Positions 16,061 through 25,375 are shown, numbered from the stretch's first letter. The stretch: 33,090 nt of DNA from an uncultured Prevotellaceae bacterium (GCA_945833925.1 CAMAFX010000023.1:1-33090); one strand, 5' to 3'. Made by a program: numbers and translations. Notes: generated by a model not told the origin, from the letters alone.

Positions 16061-17233
16061 TCAGTTTACGCGAACCTTGCGCTCGCTGGTCTTGAACTTG
16101 CGTGTTACAACTTTTTCCTTCTGTACATATACGCCATGACCGGTGATGATACATACGCGGTTTTTGTCGTTGTCGTTTTCGTATGGCTGAACGGTGTCAC
16201 CCTTCCACTCGGTTGTCTTGATCATTTTCTCGTCAACACCGTTTGCTATAAGAGCTTTCTTTGTCTTGAGAGCACGGTCCTTAGAATACTGCATGTTGAG
16301 TCTTGGGTTACCAGTACCCTTGTCAGCATAAGCAGTGATTACAACCTCGCCATTTTCAACTTCCTTGAGGAATTCTGCAACCTCCTTGATCTGTGGCTCG
16401 TCAGCGTTGATGTCACTCTCGCAGAGTGCGTAGAAGATGCGCTTGTCGATGTTACCATCCTTCTTTACGTCGTTGTATGTCACGTCGTCGTACCATGTTG
16501 TGTCAACAACAGTCTCGTAGATTGGCTCTGGCTCTGGTTCAACAACCTCAGCATGAACCTTCCTGTAACCAAACTTGAAGGTAAGACCAGCGAGGAGAAT
16601 AATCTCCTGATTGTCGCGGGCAAACCGCTTATTGTCACCAACGTGAAGGTTGTATGTACCCTCGATATTGAAAGCAACGTTCTTGCAGAGGTTTGCCTCG
16701 ATCTGCAAACCGACACGTCCGTTGAATGCATTACGCTTCAGACTGTAAGGGTTGTTGATAGTGTAGCATGGGTTGTTCTCGTACAGACCCTTTGCTTCGT
16801 CGTTGTTCCATGCGTGGTACAAGCCAACACCGCCAATCAGATAAACATTTACAGGATAAGTCTCCTTGATACCAAAGGCAGCGCAGAGATTTTCCATTAC
16901 ATCAATGTTTGATGTAAGGTAGTTGAAGTTGTAGTATCTGGTTTCGGGACTGATTACAGAAGATGCTGCCTCCTTGTTCCAAATGCCGTTGAAATTGGCG
17001 CGAACACCAACCTTTGGACTGAAAAAGTGACCTATGCTGAGTGCTGCTGTTGGGGTAAATGTTTTCCAGTTGTTGTAGTTGTTGTTAAGTGTGTTCTGTA
17101 CACCACCCTGTACACCAATGAATGTGTAAGGAATTGGATAGTAGCCTTTCTCGTTTGCCTCCTGTGCCATCACTGGCATCGCTGTCATAATGGCTGCAAA
17201 AGCTAAGGCACAAATCGTCATGAATCTTTTCAT
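16061..17233 (-). CDS. OmpA-like outer membrane protein 2 (paralogue)
   Basis: The 390-residue paralogue has the same layout: signal peptide ending PVMAQE, an N-terminal barrel (about 28-225, again opening with FIGVQGGVQ), a PEPEPIYET hinge and an OmpA_C domain. The barrel differs in sequence from protein 1, with different loop segments, so the surface-exposed part has diverged while the periplasmic part is identical. ATG 17233 (MKRFMTICALAF) was chosen because it gives a standard signal peptide; the frame also opens at GTG 17245. It is transcribed from 17318-17348 and terminated at 15981-16025. The pair resembles the paired OmpA-like proteins (Pgm6/7 type) of Porphyromonas, a comparison based on arrangement only. 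Confidence 0.9.
   Translation of the reverse strand: MKRFMTICALAFAAIMTAMPVMAQEANEKGYYPIPYTFIGVQGGVQNTLNNNYNNWKTFTPTAALSIGHFFSPKVGVRANFNGIWNKEAASSVISPETRYYNFNYLTSNIDVMENLCAAFGIKETYPVNVYLIGGVGLYHAWNNDEAKGLYENNPCYTINNPYSLKRNAFNGRVGLQIEANLCKNVAFNIEGTYNLHVGDNKRFARDNQEIILLAGLTFKFGYRKVHAEVVEPEPEPIYETVVDTTWYDDVTYNDVKKDGNIDKRIFYALCESDINADEPQIKEVAEFLKEVENGEVVITAYADKGTGNPRLNMQYSKDRALKTKKALIANGVDEKMIKTTEWKGDTVQPYENDNDKNRVCIITGHGVYVQKEKVVTRKFKTSERKVRVN
16064..16402 (-). repeat. 339-bp identical segment, copy 2 (3' end of ompA-like gene 2)
   Basis: Second copy of the identical segment at 14571-14909. The offset is 1493 bp, in direct orientation, with the first mismatch at 14910/16403. Confidence 0.9.
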
Positions 17234-17317
17234 CTTTATTACCACTTTTTATATTGAATAGTTAAATACATACTGTTGTTAATGACAATATTTACATAAT
17301 TAGCCTAAAATATACTG

Positions 17318-17348
17318 CAAAATTACTCTCTTTTGTTCTATTAACCAA
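17318..17348 (-). promoter_or_regulatory. Promoter of ompA-like gene 2
   Basis: Read leftward: TTG (17348-17346), 20 bases, then TAATTTTG (17325-17318). The leader is about 75 bases long. Confidence 0.6.
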
Positions 17349-17431
17349 GAAAATCGTCTTTTTTTAGCCTTTTTGGCTTGAATATAATACAATAATCAAG
17401 CAAGATGGAATATTATTTTATATAAATAATG

Positions 17432-17439
17432 TATCTTTG
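17432..17439 (+). promoter_or_regulatory. -7 box for the GNAT-parE-coaD-ctp-ybeY operon
   Basis: TATCTTTG matches TAnnTTTG and ends 57 bases before ATG 17497. The surrounding DNA is very AT-rich. No clear -33 TTTG was found. Confidence 0.5.
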
Positions 17440-17496
17440 TACGAAATTTGACGTATTGTCGAGATTGCAGATACTGATTGAATAAAAGAATTATAT

Positions 17497-18657
17497 ATGA
17501 GCGACTCAAAAATTATAATAAAGGAAGTTGAGAGTAAGAGCGAATTGAAGAAGTTCATACGTTTCAATTACGAACTTTACAAAGGCAATGCCTATGCCGT
17601 ACCCGACTTCCTCGAGGATACACTCGACACGTTTAACCCCAAGAAGAACGCAGCATACGAGTTCTGTCAGTCAAAGTTGTTTCTTGCTTACCGCGACGGA
17701 AAGATTGTTGGTCGCGTGGCTGGTATAATCAACGACAGGGCCAATGCCACATGGAACGAACAGAACGTTCGTTTCGGATGGATTGACTTCATCGATGATA
17801 TCGGGGTGAGCAGTGCACTTCTCGATGCCGTGGCAAAATGGGGCAAGGAGAAGGGCATGACAAAGCTTGTCGGTCCTCTCGGTTTTACGGATATGGACCC
17901 CGAGGGAATGTTGGTTGAGGGATTCGACCAACTGAGCACCATGGCAACCATATATAACTACCCATACTACCCGGAGCACATGGACAAGCTTGGCATGGAG
18001 AAGGAAGTGGGATGGGTAGAGCGCAAGGTCACCGTTCCAACCCCCGGTCATCATGCCAACGACGAGAAGTACTTCCGTGTTGCCAAGATTGCGCAGGACC
18101 GTTTCCATCTCAAGGTTCGCAAGTTCAAGAGTTTCGAAGAGATAAAGAAGGGTGGATATGTTGATAAGATATTCAATGTCATCAACAAGGCTTATGCACC
18201 TCTGTACGGTTTCAGTCAGTTGAGCGAGCGTCAGGTTGACACCTATGCCAACAATTACCTGCGTTTCATCGACCTCCGTCTTCTGACTGTCGTTGAGAAC
18301 GAGGAGGGCGAGATTGTCGGAATGGGTGTTGGTATGGCATCGCTGTCATATGCATTGCAGAAGGCAAAGGGAAAGCTGTTCCCATTCGGATGGTTCCACC
18401 TGCTGCGCGCCCTGAAGTGCGAGAAGCACCGTTCGCCATATCTTGACTTGCTGCTCGTGGGTGTGATACCAGAATACCAGGGCAAGGGTGCCAACGCATT
18501 GCTCTTTGCCGACCTTATTCCTGTCGGCATGAGTATGGGCTTCAAGTGGGCAGAGACACATCTGCAGCTCGAGGACAATAACAAGAGTCAGGACCAGTGG
18601 GCATACCTTGACTGTGAGATTCACAAGAAGAGAAAGTGCTATAAGAAGGAACTCTAA
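17497..18657 (+). CDS. GNAT-like N-acetyltransferase family protein
   Basis: The 386-residue cytoplasmic protein is of a type common in Bacteroidetes and often annotated as N-acetyltransferase or hypothetical. The C-terminal part has LLLVGVIPEYQGKGANALLF, which fits the acetyl-CoA pyrophosphate loop (Q/R-x-x-G-x-G/A) of GNAT enzymes. The N-terminal half (LFLAYRDGKIVGRVAGIIND, then GPLGFTDMDPEGML) looks like a second, divergent GNAT-type fold. The substrate is unknown. It is first in the operon, 9 bases before parE. Confidence 0.65.
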   Translation: MSDSKIIIKEVESKSELKKFIRFNYELYKGNAYAVPDFLEDTLDTFNPKKNAAYEFCQSKLFLAYRDGKIVGRVAGIINDRANATWNEQNVRFGWIDFIDDIGVSSALLDAVAKWGKEKGMTKLVGPLGFTDMDPEGMLVEGFDQLSTMATIYNYPYYPEHMDKLGMEKEVGWVERKVTVPTPGHHANDEKYFRVAKIAQDRFHLKVRKFKSFEEIKKGGYVDKIFNVINKAYAPLYGFSQLSERQVDTYANNYLRFIDLRLLTVVENEEGEIVGMGVGMASLSYALQKAKGKLFPFGWFHLLRALKCEKHRSPYLDLLLVGVIPEYQGKGANALLFADLIPVGMSMGFKWAETHLQLEDNNKSQDQWAYLDCEIHKKRKCYKKEL

Positions 18658-18666
18658 TCTATTAGA

Positions 18667-20694
18667 ATGGCTGATACTATGGAGGAAACGCTGAATACAG
18701 TAGCAAACGAACAAGTTAATTATACAGACGACAACATAAAGCATCTCTCCGACATGGAGCATGTGCGTCTGCGCCCTGGTATGTACATCGGTCGATTGGG
18801 CGATGGCAGTCATGCCGAGGACGGAGTCTATGTGCTTCTTAAGGAGGTCATCGACAACAGTATCGATGAGTTCAAGATGAATGCCGGCAAGCGCATCGAA
18901 GTGAACATCAACGAGCAACTGACAGCCACAGTGCGCGACTATGGTCGAGGCATTCCTCTTGGCAAACTTATCGAGGCGGTGTCGATGCTGAACACCGGTG
19001 GTAAGTACGACTCTAAGGCGTTCAAGAAGAGCGTCGGACTGAACGGTGTCGGTCTAAAGGCGGTAAATGCTCTGAGCAAGAACTTCGAGGTAAGAAGTTA
19101 CCGCGACGGTCAGATGCGCTGCGCTACCTTCAAGCAGGGTGTGCTGCAGAGTGATGTCACCGAGACCACCGAGGAAGAGAACGGAACATACGTTTATTTC
19201 GAGCCTGACAGTTCGCTCTTCAAGCACTATACGTTCCAGAACGAGTTTATCGAGACGATGCTGCGCAACTACACCTACCTCAATACGGGGCTTGCCATCA
19301 TCTTCAACGGCAGACGCATCATCTCGCGAAACGGTCTGTCCGACCTTCTCGTCGACCGTATGACGTCGCCCACTCTCTACGATGTGATTCACCTTACCGG
19401 TGAGGACATCGAGATAGCATTCACACACTGCCGTCAGAACGGTGAGGAATACTATTCCTTTGTCAATGGTCAGCACACCACTCTTGGAGGTACTCATCAG
19501 GCTGCATTCAAGAAGTATATAGCCGAGGTCATCAAGGACTATAGCGGCAAGGCATACGACTACGGAGATATTCGTAACGGTATGGTGGCTGCCATAAGCA
19601 TAAACATACAGGAGCCTTTGTTCGAGAGTCAGACAAAGGTAAAGCTTGGTTCGCTTTCCACCATTCCCGACGGAGGAATCTCCATAGACAAGTTCATTGG
19701 CGACTTTGTAAAAGAGCAGGTGGACAACTACCTGCACCGCAACACGGACGTGGCTGACGTTATTCTGCAGAAGGTACAGGAGAGTGAGCGCGAGCGCAAG
19801 GCTATGGCAGGTGTTGCCAAGAAGGCACGCGAGATGAGCAAGAAGGCCAATATGCACAACCGTAAGTTGCGCGACTGCCGTGTGCATCTCTCAGATGCCA
19901 AGGGCGACCTCAAGGAGGAGTCGTGCATCTTCATCACCGAGGGTGACTCTGCCAGCGGCAGCATCACCAAGAGCCGTGACGTAAACACACAGGCTGTGTT
20001 CTCGCTTCGCGGAAAACCACTCAACTGCTTCGGCATGACCAAGAAGGTATGCTACGAGAACGAGGAGTTCAACCTGCTTCAGGCTGCTCTCGATATAGAG
20101 GACGGACTCGACACTCTGCGCTACAACAAGGTTATCGTTGCTACGGATGCCGATGTCGACGGCATGCACATCCGTCTGCTGATGATTACGTTCTTCCTGC
20201 AGTTCTTCCCCGACCTTATCAAGAAGGGACACGTATACATTCTTCAGACGCCTCTCTTCCGTGTTCGCAACAGGAAGACGAAGATTGGCAAGAAGAAACT
20301 GGAGCAGATAGAAAATGAACTCAAGCGTCAGGAGAGTGACGACGAGTCGCGAGGACCGAAGCGCAGCATAAGTTTCGGTAACGATTTCGTTACACAGTAT
20401 TGCTACAGTGAGGATGAACGTGTTCAGGCCATCGCAGATCTCGGACCAGACCCCGAGATAACCCGATTCAAAGGTCTTGGCGAGATTTCCCCCGACGAGT
20501 TCCGTCACTTCATCGGTCCCGACATACGTCTGGAACAGGTAACGCTAAACAAGAGCGATCAGGTGGCTTCGCTGCTCGAATACTATATGGGCAAGAACAC
20601 CATGGAGCGCCAGAACTTCATCATCGACAACCTCGTCATCGAGGAAGACCTTGCCGAGGAGGATGAGGAAGAGGCAAAAGAGTATAATATCTAA
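18667..20694 (+). CDS. parE: DNA topoisomerase IV subunit B
   Basis: ATPase subunit of topoisomerase IV, which decatenates sister chromosomes. The 675-residue protein has a GHKL ATPase domain ([24 protein letters not shown], and the lid [15 protein letters not shown]), a transducer domain, a TOPRIM domain (EGDSASGS.. and [10 protein letters not shown]) and the C-terminal KGLGE motif. ParE is preferred to GyrB because of [13 protein letters not shown] and [20 protein letters not shown]. parC is not adjacent. It sits 9 bases after the GNAT-like gene and 12 before coaD, so it is operonic. Confidence 0.93.
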   Translation: MADTMEETLNTVANEQVNYTDDNIKHLSDMEHVRLRPGMYIGRLGDGSHAEDGVYVLLKEVIDNSIDEFKMNAGKRIEVNINEQLTATVRDYGRGIPLGKLIEAVSMLNTGGKYDSKAFKKSVGLNGVGLKAVNALSKNFEVRSYRDGQMRCATFKQGVLQSDVTETTEEENGTYVYFEPDSSLFKHYTFQNEFIETMLRNYTYLNTGLAIIFNGRRIISRNGLSDLLVDRMTSPTLYDVIHLTGEDIEIAFTHCRQNGEEYYSFVNGQHTTLGGTHQAAFKKYIAEVIKDYSGKAYDYGDIRNGMVAAISINIQEPLFESQTKVKLGSLSTIPDGGISIDKFIGDFVKEQVDNYLHRNTDVADVILQKVQESERERKAMAGVAKKAREMSKKANMHNRKLRDCRVHLSDAKGDLKEESCIFITEGDSASGSITKSRDVNTQAVFSLRGKPLNCFGMTKKVCYENEEFNLLQAALDIEDGLDTLRYNKVIVATDADVDGMHIRLLMITFFLQFFPDLIKKGHVYILQTPLFRVRNRKTKIGKKKLEQIENELKRQESDDESRGPKRSISFGNDFVTQYCYSEDERVQAIADLGPDPEITRFKGLGEISPDEFRHFIGPDIRLEQVTLNKSDQVASLLEYYMGKNTMERQNFIIDNLVIEEDLAEEDEEEAKEYNI

Positions 20695-20706
20695 TAGGGG
20701 GGCAAG

Positions 20707-21144
20707 ATGAGAACTGTTCTTTTTCCTGGTTCCTTCAATCCGTTCACCAAGGGGCATGCCGACATTGTAGAGCGTGCACTCGCACTGTTCGACCGTGTGG
20801 TCGTCGCTGTTGGATATAACGAGAATAAGGCAGACCTATCAGGCATCGACGAACGACTTGATACCATCCGCAGGATATATGCCGGTGAGGCAAGGGTGGA
20901 GGTTTTGTCCTACAGTTGTCTGACGGTCGACGTAGCCCGACAGGTGGATGCTTCTGCCGTTCTGCGTGGCGTGCGCAGCTTCAAGGACTACGAGTACGAG
21001 ATGCAGATGGCAGACGTCAACCGACAGCTGACGGGACTGGAGACAGTCATCCTCTTTGCACGTCCTGAGTATGCCAGCATAAGCAGCAGTGTGGTGCGCG
21101 AACTTCAGCATTACGGTCATGATGTAACAGACTTTCTCCCATAA
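20707..21144 (+). CDS. coaD: Phosphopantetheine adenylyltransferase
   Basis: Catalyses the fourth step of CoA synthesis, joining AMP to 4'-phosphopantetheine. The 145-residue protein is slightly shorter than the usual ~160. It shows the nucleotidyltransferase signature FPGSFNPFTKGHADI (T/HxGH type), VLRGVRSFKDYEYEMQMA and the ISSSVVREL motif. It is downstream of parE and 18 bases before the S41 peptidase gene. Confidence 0.95.
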   Translation: MRTVLFPGSFNPFTKGHADIVERALALFDRVVVAVGYNENKADLSGIDERLDTIRRIYAGEARVEVLSYSCLTVDVARQVDASAVLRGVRSFKDYEYEMQMADVNRQLTGLETVILFARPEYASISSSVVRELQHYGHDVTDFLP

Positions 21145-21162
21145 ATATCTTAATACACACTA

Positions 21163-22731
21163 ATGAAGAAACTCGCTTTATTAATTCTTATAACTGTCTT
21201 TGGTTCTTTCTCGGCATCTGCACAGAAGGACATAGAGAGTGCCATCCGTAAGTTAATGATGGCAACTATAATGACAAACAACTTCTATGTTGATACTGTC
21301 AATTGCGACAAACTGGTAGAGAATGCCATCAAGGGTATGATAGGCAAGCTCGACCCTCATTCTGCCTATACCAATGCAAAGGAGACAAAGGCTTTCACCG
21401 AACCGCTGCAGGGCTCGTTTGAGGGTATCGGTGTGCAGTTCAATATGCTCGAAGACACTCTTTTCGTCATTCAGACTGTCTCAAAGGGTCCGTCAGAAAA
21501 GGTCGGCATACTGGCAGGCGACCGCATAGTAAATGTAAACGATACTGCCATTGCCGGCGTCAAGATGTCTCGTGAGGACATTATGCACAGACTGCGTGGA
21601 CCTAAGGGCACCAAGGTTAAACTCGGAATAAAGCGTTCTGGCATCAGTGACCTTGTCTACTTCAATGTTATCCGCGACAAGATTCCTGTCACCACACTCG
21701 ATGCTGCCTTTATGGTCACTCCTACCATCGGTCTCATCCGTTTCAGCAGTTTTGCGGCAACTACTCACGACGAGGTTGTAAAGGCTGTCAACGACCTGAA
21801 GGTAAAGGGGATGAAGTCGCTCATCATCGACCTGCAGCAGAACGGAGGCGGTTTCCTCAATGCAGCAGCCGAGATAGCCAGTGAATTCCTTCCCAAGGGT
21901 GACCTCGTTGTCTATACTAAGGGACGCAGCGTACCGACACAGGAATTCTGCAGTTCCGGCAATAACCTCTTTGAAGGCGACATCGTGGTCCTCATCGACG
22001 AATATTCGGCCTCTGCAGCAGAGATTCTTACAGGTGCCATTCAAGACCAGGACCGCGGACTTGTGGTCGGCAGACGAAGTTTCGGCAAGGGACTCGTACA
22101 GCGCCCCATCGACCTTCCTGATGGTTCGATGATTCGTCTCACAATCGCTCACTACTACACTCCGTCGGGACGTTGCGTGCAGAAACCTTACGAGATGGGT
22201 AACAAGGAGGCTTACAGCAAGGATGTGCTGAACCGTTTCAACAGCGGCGAACTGACCAACGTAGATTCGATGAAAGCACATATTCCAGACTCGCTAAAGT
22301 TCGAGACTCTGCGCAAGCATCGCATCGTGTATGGTGGCGGTGGCATCACTCCCGACTATTTCATCCCACTCGACACCACCATCTACACCAAGTATTATCG
22401 TGAGTTGTCTGCCAAGAGCATAGTGATTCAGGCAAACCTCCGCTATATGGACAAGAACCACAAGCGTATATCCAAGCTTTATCCGAGCTTTGACAAGTTC
22501 GAGGCTGAGTATGAGGTTCCCGACGAAGTCATCGAGAAGATATTTGCAGAAGGAGAGAAGCAGAAGGTGACGCCAAAGGACGATGCCGAGCGACAGGAGA
22601 CAATACCTCAGCTCAAGCTTACGCTGAAGGGACTCGTAGCACGCGACATCTGGGATATGTCCGAGTACTTCCAGATTATCTACAAGGATAATGAAATGGT
22701 CAAGAAGGCTGTCGAACTGCTTTCCAAGTAA
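21163..22731 (+). CDS. S41 C-terminal processing peptidase (Ctp-like)
   Basis: A periplasmic serine protease of the tail-specific protease family. The 522-residue protein has a signal peptide ending ASAQ, then a PDZ domain (about 85-160, GIGVQFNMLEDTL.. GPSEKVGILAGDRIV). In the catalytic core the Ser/Lys dyad is S284 (YSASAAE) and K309 (SFGKGLVQ). The 25-residue spacing equals that of the plant D1 processing protease. A long C-terminal extension follows. It lies between coaD and the ybeY-birA fusion with gaps of 18 and 9 bases. Confidence 0.93.
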   Translation: MKKLALLILITVFGSFSASAQKDIESAIRKLMMATIMTNNFYVDTVNCDKLVENAIKGMIGKLDPHSAYTNAKETKAFTEPLQGSFEGIGVQFNMLEDTLFVIQTVSKGPSEKVGILAGDRIVNVNDTAIAGVKMSREDIMHRLRGPKGTKVKLGIKRSGISDLVYFNVIRDKIPVTTLDAAFMVTPTIGLIRFSSFAATTHDEVVKAVNDLKVKGMKSLIIDLQQNGGGFLNAAAEIASEFLPKGDLVVYTKGRSVPTQEFCSSGNNLFEGDIVVLIDEYSASAAEILTGAIQDQDRGLVVGRRSFGKGLVQRPIDLPDGSMIRLTIAHYYTPSGRCVQKPYEMGNKEAYSKDVLNRFNSGELTNVDSMKAHIPDSLKFETLRKHRIVYGGGGITPDYFIPLDTTIYTKYYRELSAKSIVIQANLRYMDKNHKRISKLYPSFDKFEAEYEVPDEVIEKIFAEGEKQKVTPKDDAERQETIPQLKLTLKGLVARDIWDMSEYFQIIYKDNEMVKKAVELLSK

Positions 22732-22740
22732 CGCGTAGTA

Positions 22741-24027
22741 ATGGCTGTTACATATAATTCGGAGTGTATCGAACTGCCAGTTCTCAATCAGCAGGCAGTA
22801 ACAGAGTGGATAGTGCGTGTTGCTGCTACCTACCAGCGTCGTGTTGGTGATATCAATTTCATCTTTGTCAACGACGAACGTATTCTCGAGATAAACAGGG
22901 AGTTCATAGGTCACGACTACTACACCGATCATATCGGTTTTGACTATTGCGAGGGAACGATTCTGTCGGGTGACATATATATATCACTCGACACTGTTCG
23001 TACCAATGCCGATTTGTTCAAGGTGTCCTATAACAACGAGTTGCACAGGGTCATCATTCACGGAGTGCTTCATCTGTGCGGTATCGAGGATAAGGAACCC
23101 GGTCAGCGAGCTGAGATGGAACGCGCTGAGAATATTGCTTTGGCAGATATTGATTTTCTTTCTGAATCTTGCCATAAAGAGGGAGAGAGATTTGCTTCTG
23201 AACCAGCCAGGACATCAGCAGAAGAGGGAGTTTCCGAGTCGTGCTCTGCGATTAGAACTTCAATTCCTGCCGAGATTACTCATATTGCACTTGACACAGT
23301 CGATTCCACCAATAATTATCTCAAGACCAATGCCAGTCAGTTGCAGGATGATGTGACTCTTGTGACTGCCGATTTTCAGACGTCGGGACGTGGACAGCGT
23401 GGTAATTCCTGGGAGTCGGAGGCAGGCAAGAACGTCGTTTACAGTCTGCTCATCCACCCCTCTCGCATCAAGCCTTCGCAAATGTTTGTCATATCCGAGA
23501 TTTCGGCGTTGAGCATCTGCTGTGCACTCAATGATGTTGTGACGTCGATGCCTGTTGGTATAGAAACGGATTGTTTTAGCATCAAGTGGCCCAACGATAT
23601 TTACTATGGCAACCGCAAGGTGGCAGGCATTCTTATAGAAACAGACATCCTCGGCAATAAGATAGAGAATGCCGTTATTGGCGTGGGTGTCAATGTCAAC
23701 CAGCAGCAGTTCGTCAGCGATGCGCCCAACCCGGTTTCGCTGTTCCAGATTTTAGGCAGGGAGACGGAGCGTCAGTCTGTTATCGGACAGATAATGCATC
23801 GTTTCATGCAGTATTATGATTTGCTGAAATGTGGTGAACTTGAATCAATTCATCAGATGTTCATGCAGAACCTTTTCCGTAGAGATGGAGTGCACAAATA
23901 TCGTGATTCAAACGGTACGTTCGAAGCATCTGTTCAAGAAGTCGAACTGACAGGCCATCTTATCCTGCGCGACACTGAAGGAACGCTCAGACGCTACGCT
24001 TTCAAGGAGGTTGAATACTTGTTCTAA
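22741..24027 (+). CDS. ybeY-birA: Fusion of YbeY rRNA-maturation RNase with BirA-type biotin ligase
   Basis: One uninterrupted 428-codon frame encodes two enzymes. Residues 1-142 are YbeY, a zinc-dependent endoribonuclease acting in 16S rRNA maturation and ribosome quality control. It has FVNDERILEINREFIGHDYYTDHIGF and the metal motif HGVLHLCGIED (H107, H111; the usual third His is replaced by acidic residues, as in other Bacteroidetes as I recall). Residues ~143-178 are a polar linker. Residues ~180-428 are a class I biotin protein ligase without a DNA-binding domain: DSTN (188-191), SGRGQRGNSW (from 215), KWPND (282-286) and KVAGILIE (293-300). No internal ATG lies near the domain boundary, so one polypeptide is expected. 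It is the last gene of the operon, before a strong terminator. Confidence 0.9.
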   Translation: MAVTYNSECIELPVLNQQAVTEWIVRVAATYQRRVGDINFIFVNDERILEINREFIGHDYYTDHIGFDYCEGTILSGDIYISLDTVRTNADLFKVSYNNELHRVIIHGVLHLCGIEDKEPGQRAEMERAENIALADIDFLSESCHKEGERFASEPARTSAEEGVSESCSAIRTSIPAEITHIALDTVDSTNNYLKTNASQLQDDVTLVTADFQTSGRGQRGNSWESEAGKNVVYSLLIHPSRIKPSQMFVISEISALSICCALNDVVTSMPVGIETDCFSIKWPNDIYYGNRKVAGILIETDILGNKIENAVIGVGVNVNQQQFVSDAPNPVSLFQILGRETERQSVIGQIMHRFMQYYDLLKCGELESIHQMFMQNLFRRDGVHKYRDSNGTFEASVQEVELTGHLILRDTEGTLRRYAFKEVEYLF

Positions 24028-24053
24028 TCCCTCGCGCGCGTATATATATAAAT

Positions 24054-24092
24054 AAGGTGGGCTTTGACGCTTTCTCTGTCAAAGCCCACCTT
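24054..24092. terminator. Bidirectional terminator between ybeY-birA and ispG
   Basis: A perfect 15-bp stem, AAGGTGGGCTTTGAC (24054-24068) and GTCAAAGCCCACCTT (24078-24092), with a 9-base loop. It is the strongest hairpin in the window and lies between convergent genes. Confidence 0.85.
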
Positions 24093-24125
24093 GTTGTTTC
24101 GGTTCGGCACGTTGTTCACGACCTG

Positions 24126-24207
24126 CCCTCTTTCAATTGAAAGCCAAAGCATCCTACTGTTTTTGCTTTTCCCCTCTTTCAACTGAGAGCCAAAGTATCC
24201 TACTGTT
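24126..24207. repeat. 36-bp direct repeat (46-bp period) overlapping the ispG 3' end
   Basis: CCCTCTTTCAATTGAAAGCC.. (24126-24161) recurs at 24172-24207 with three differences in 36. The second copy runs through the ispG stop codon into its last codons, so the first looks like a duplicate of the gene's end. Copy 1 contains the perfect palindrome CTTTCAATTGAAAG, which is broken in copy 2. Confidence 0.8.
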
Positions 24208-25366
24208 CTGAGTCGATGAGTTGCAGAAGACGCTCCACAGCCTCTCCCTCAGGGATGTTCTTCTCTACACATTCCTTGCCACGATAGAGGCTAACCTTGC
24301 CACGAGCAGCTCCGACATATCCGTAGTCGGCGTCGGCCATCTCGCCCGGTCCGTTGACGATACATCCCATAATGCCAATCTTGAGTGTGGCATAGCGTGG
24401 GTTATGCTTTGCACGTTCGGCAACGGCAGACTTGATACGTCGTATGGTGTCTTGCAGATCGTACAGCGTGCGTCCGCAACCTGGGCACGAGATGAACTCC
24501 GTCTTTGTGCGCTGAACGCCGGCAGCCTGGAGCAGACCCAGTGCAACGGGAATCTCGCATTCGGGTTCTTCGCTCAGACTGACACGTATGGTGTCGCCGA
24601 TGCCGTCTATCAGCAGACTGCCTATGCCTACGGCACTCTTCAGACGTCCGTCCTCGCCTTCACCGGCTTCTGTTACTCCAAGATGCAGAGGGAAGTCCAT
24701 TCCCTCTTTCTCCATCTCTTTGCATAGCAGGCGCACGCTCTCCACCATTACTTTGACGTTGCTTGCCTTTATGCTGACAACGACGTTGGGGAACTTCTCC
24801 CGTTCACATATTCTGAGGAACTCCATGCACGACTCAACGATACCGCTTGGGGTGTCTCCATAGCGCGACATTATGCGGTCGCTCAACGAACCGTGGTTCA
24901 CACCAATGCGTATGGCTGTGTTGTGCTCGCGGCAGATGTTGAGGAAACGACAGAAACGCTCGTCGAGTCGCTTCAGTTCCTGAGCGTACTCCTCGTCGGT
25001 ATATTCCAGTTCCTTGAACTGGCGTGCAGGGTCAACGTAGTTTCCCGGATTGATGCGCACCTTCTCGACGATGGTGGCGGCAACGTCTGCCACGTTAGGG
25101 TTGAAGTGTACGTCAGCGCATAGTGGGGTGTCGCCGTATCCTCTTTCGATGAGGCCTGCCTTTATGTTGCGCAGGTTCTCTGCTTCGCGCGTGCCCTGGG
25201 TGGTTAGTCTTACCAGGTGAGCACCAGCGTCGATGATGCGAATACACTGCTCTATGCATCCCTCTGTGTCCATAGTCGAGCAGGTTGTCATGCTCTGTAC
25301 GGCAACTTTGTTTGTTCCGCCTATGCGCAGTTTGCCTATCTTTACTTCGTGTGTGTGTCTTCTCAT
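24200..25366 (-). CDS. ispG: 4-hydroxy-3-methylbut-2-enyl diphosphate synthase (IspG/GcpE), short form
   Basis: A [4Fe-4S] enzyme of the MEP isoprenoid pathway, converting MEcPP to HMBPP. The 388-residue protein has a TIM barrel (about 1-270) and the Fe-S domain with C294 and C297 (CPGCGRT), C335 (MGCIVNGPGE) and E342. The barrel carries signatures I associate with the long, three-domain enzymes of plants, Chlamydia and Bacteroidetes: NHGSLSDRIMSRYGDTP and GEGEDGRLKSAVGIG. The ~200-residue middle domain of that form is missing: PVALGLL leads directly to the Fe-S domain. ATG 25366 is preferred to TTG 25378, which overlaps the -7 box; the mRNA may be leaderless. Confidence 0.93.
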   Translation of the reverse strand: MRRHTHEVKIGKLRIGGTNKVAVQSMTTCSTMDTEGCIEQCIRIIDAGAHLVRLTTQGTREAENLRNIKAGLIERGYGDTPLCADVHFNPNVADVAATIVEKVRINPGNYVDPARQFKELEYTDEEYAQELKRLDERFCRFLNICREHNTAIRIGVNHGSLSDRIMSRYGDTPSGIVESCMEFLRICEREKFPNVVVSIKASNVKVMVESVRLLCKEMEKEGMDFPLHLGVTEAGEGEDGRLKSAVGIGSLLIDGIGDTIRVSLSEEPECEIPVALGLLQAAGVQRTKTEFISCPGCGRTLYDLQDTIRRIKSAVAERAKHNPRYATLKIGIMGCIVNGPGEMADADYGYVGAARGKVSLYRGKECVEKNIPEGEAVERLLQLIDSEQ

Positions 25367-25375
25367 ATCAAAAAA

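Noticed and set aside
16031-16912. 293-codon frame antisense to ompA-like gene 2, with a twin antisense to gene 1 (14643-15284)
   Set aside because: Their similarity to each other simply reflects the shared 339-bp sense segment; they are Val/Leu/Cys-rich and lack any coding support.
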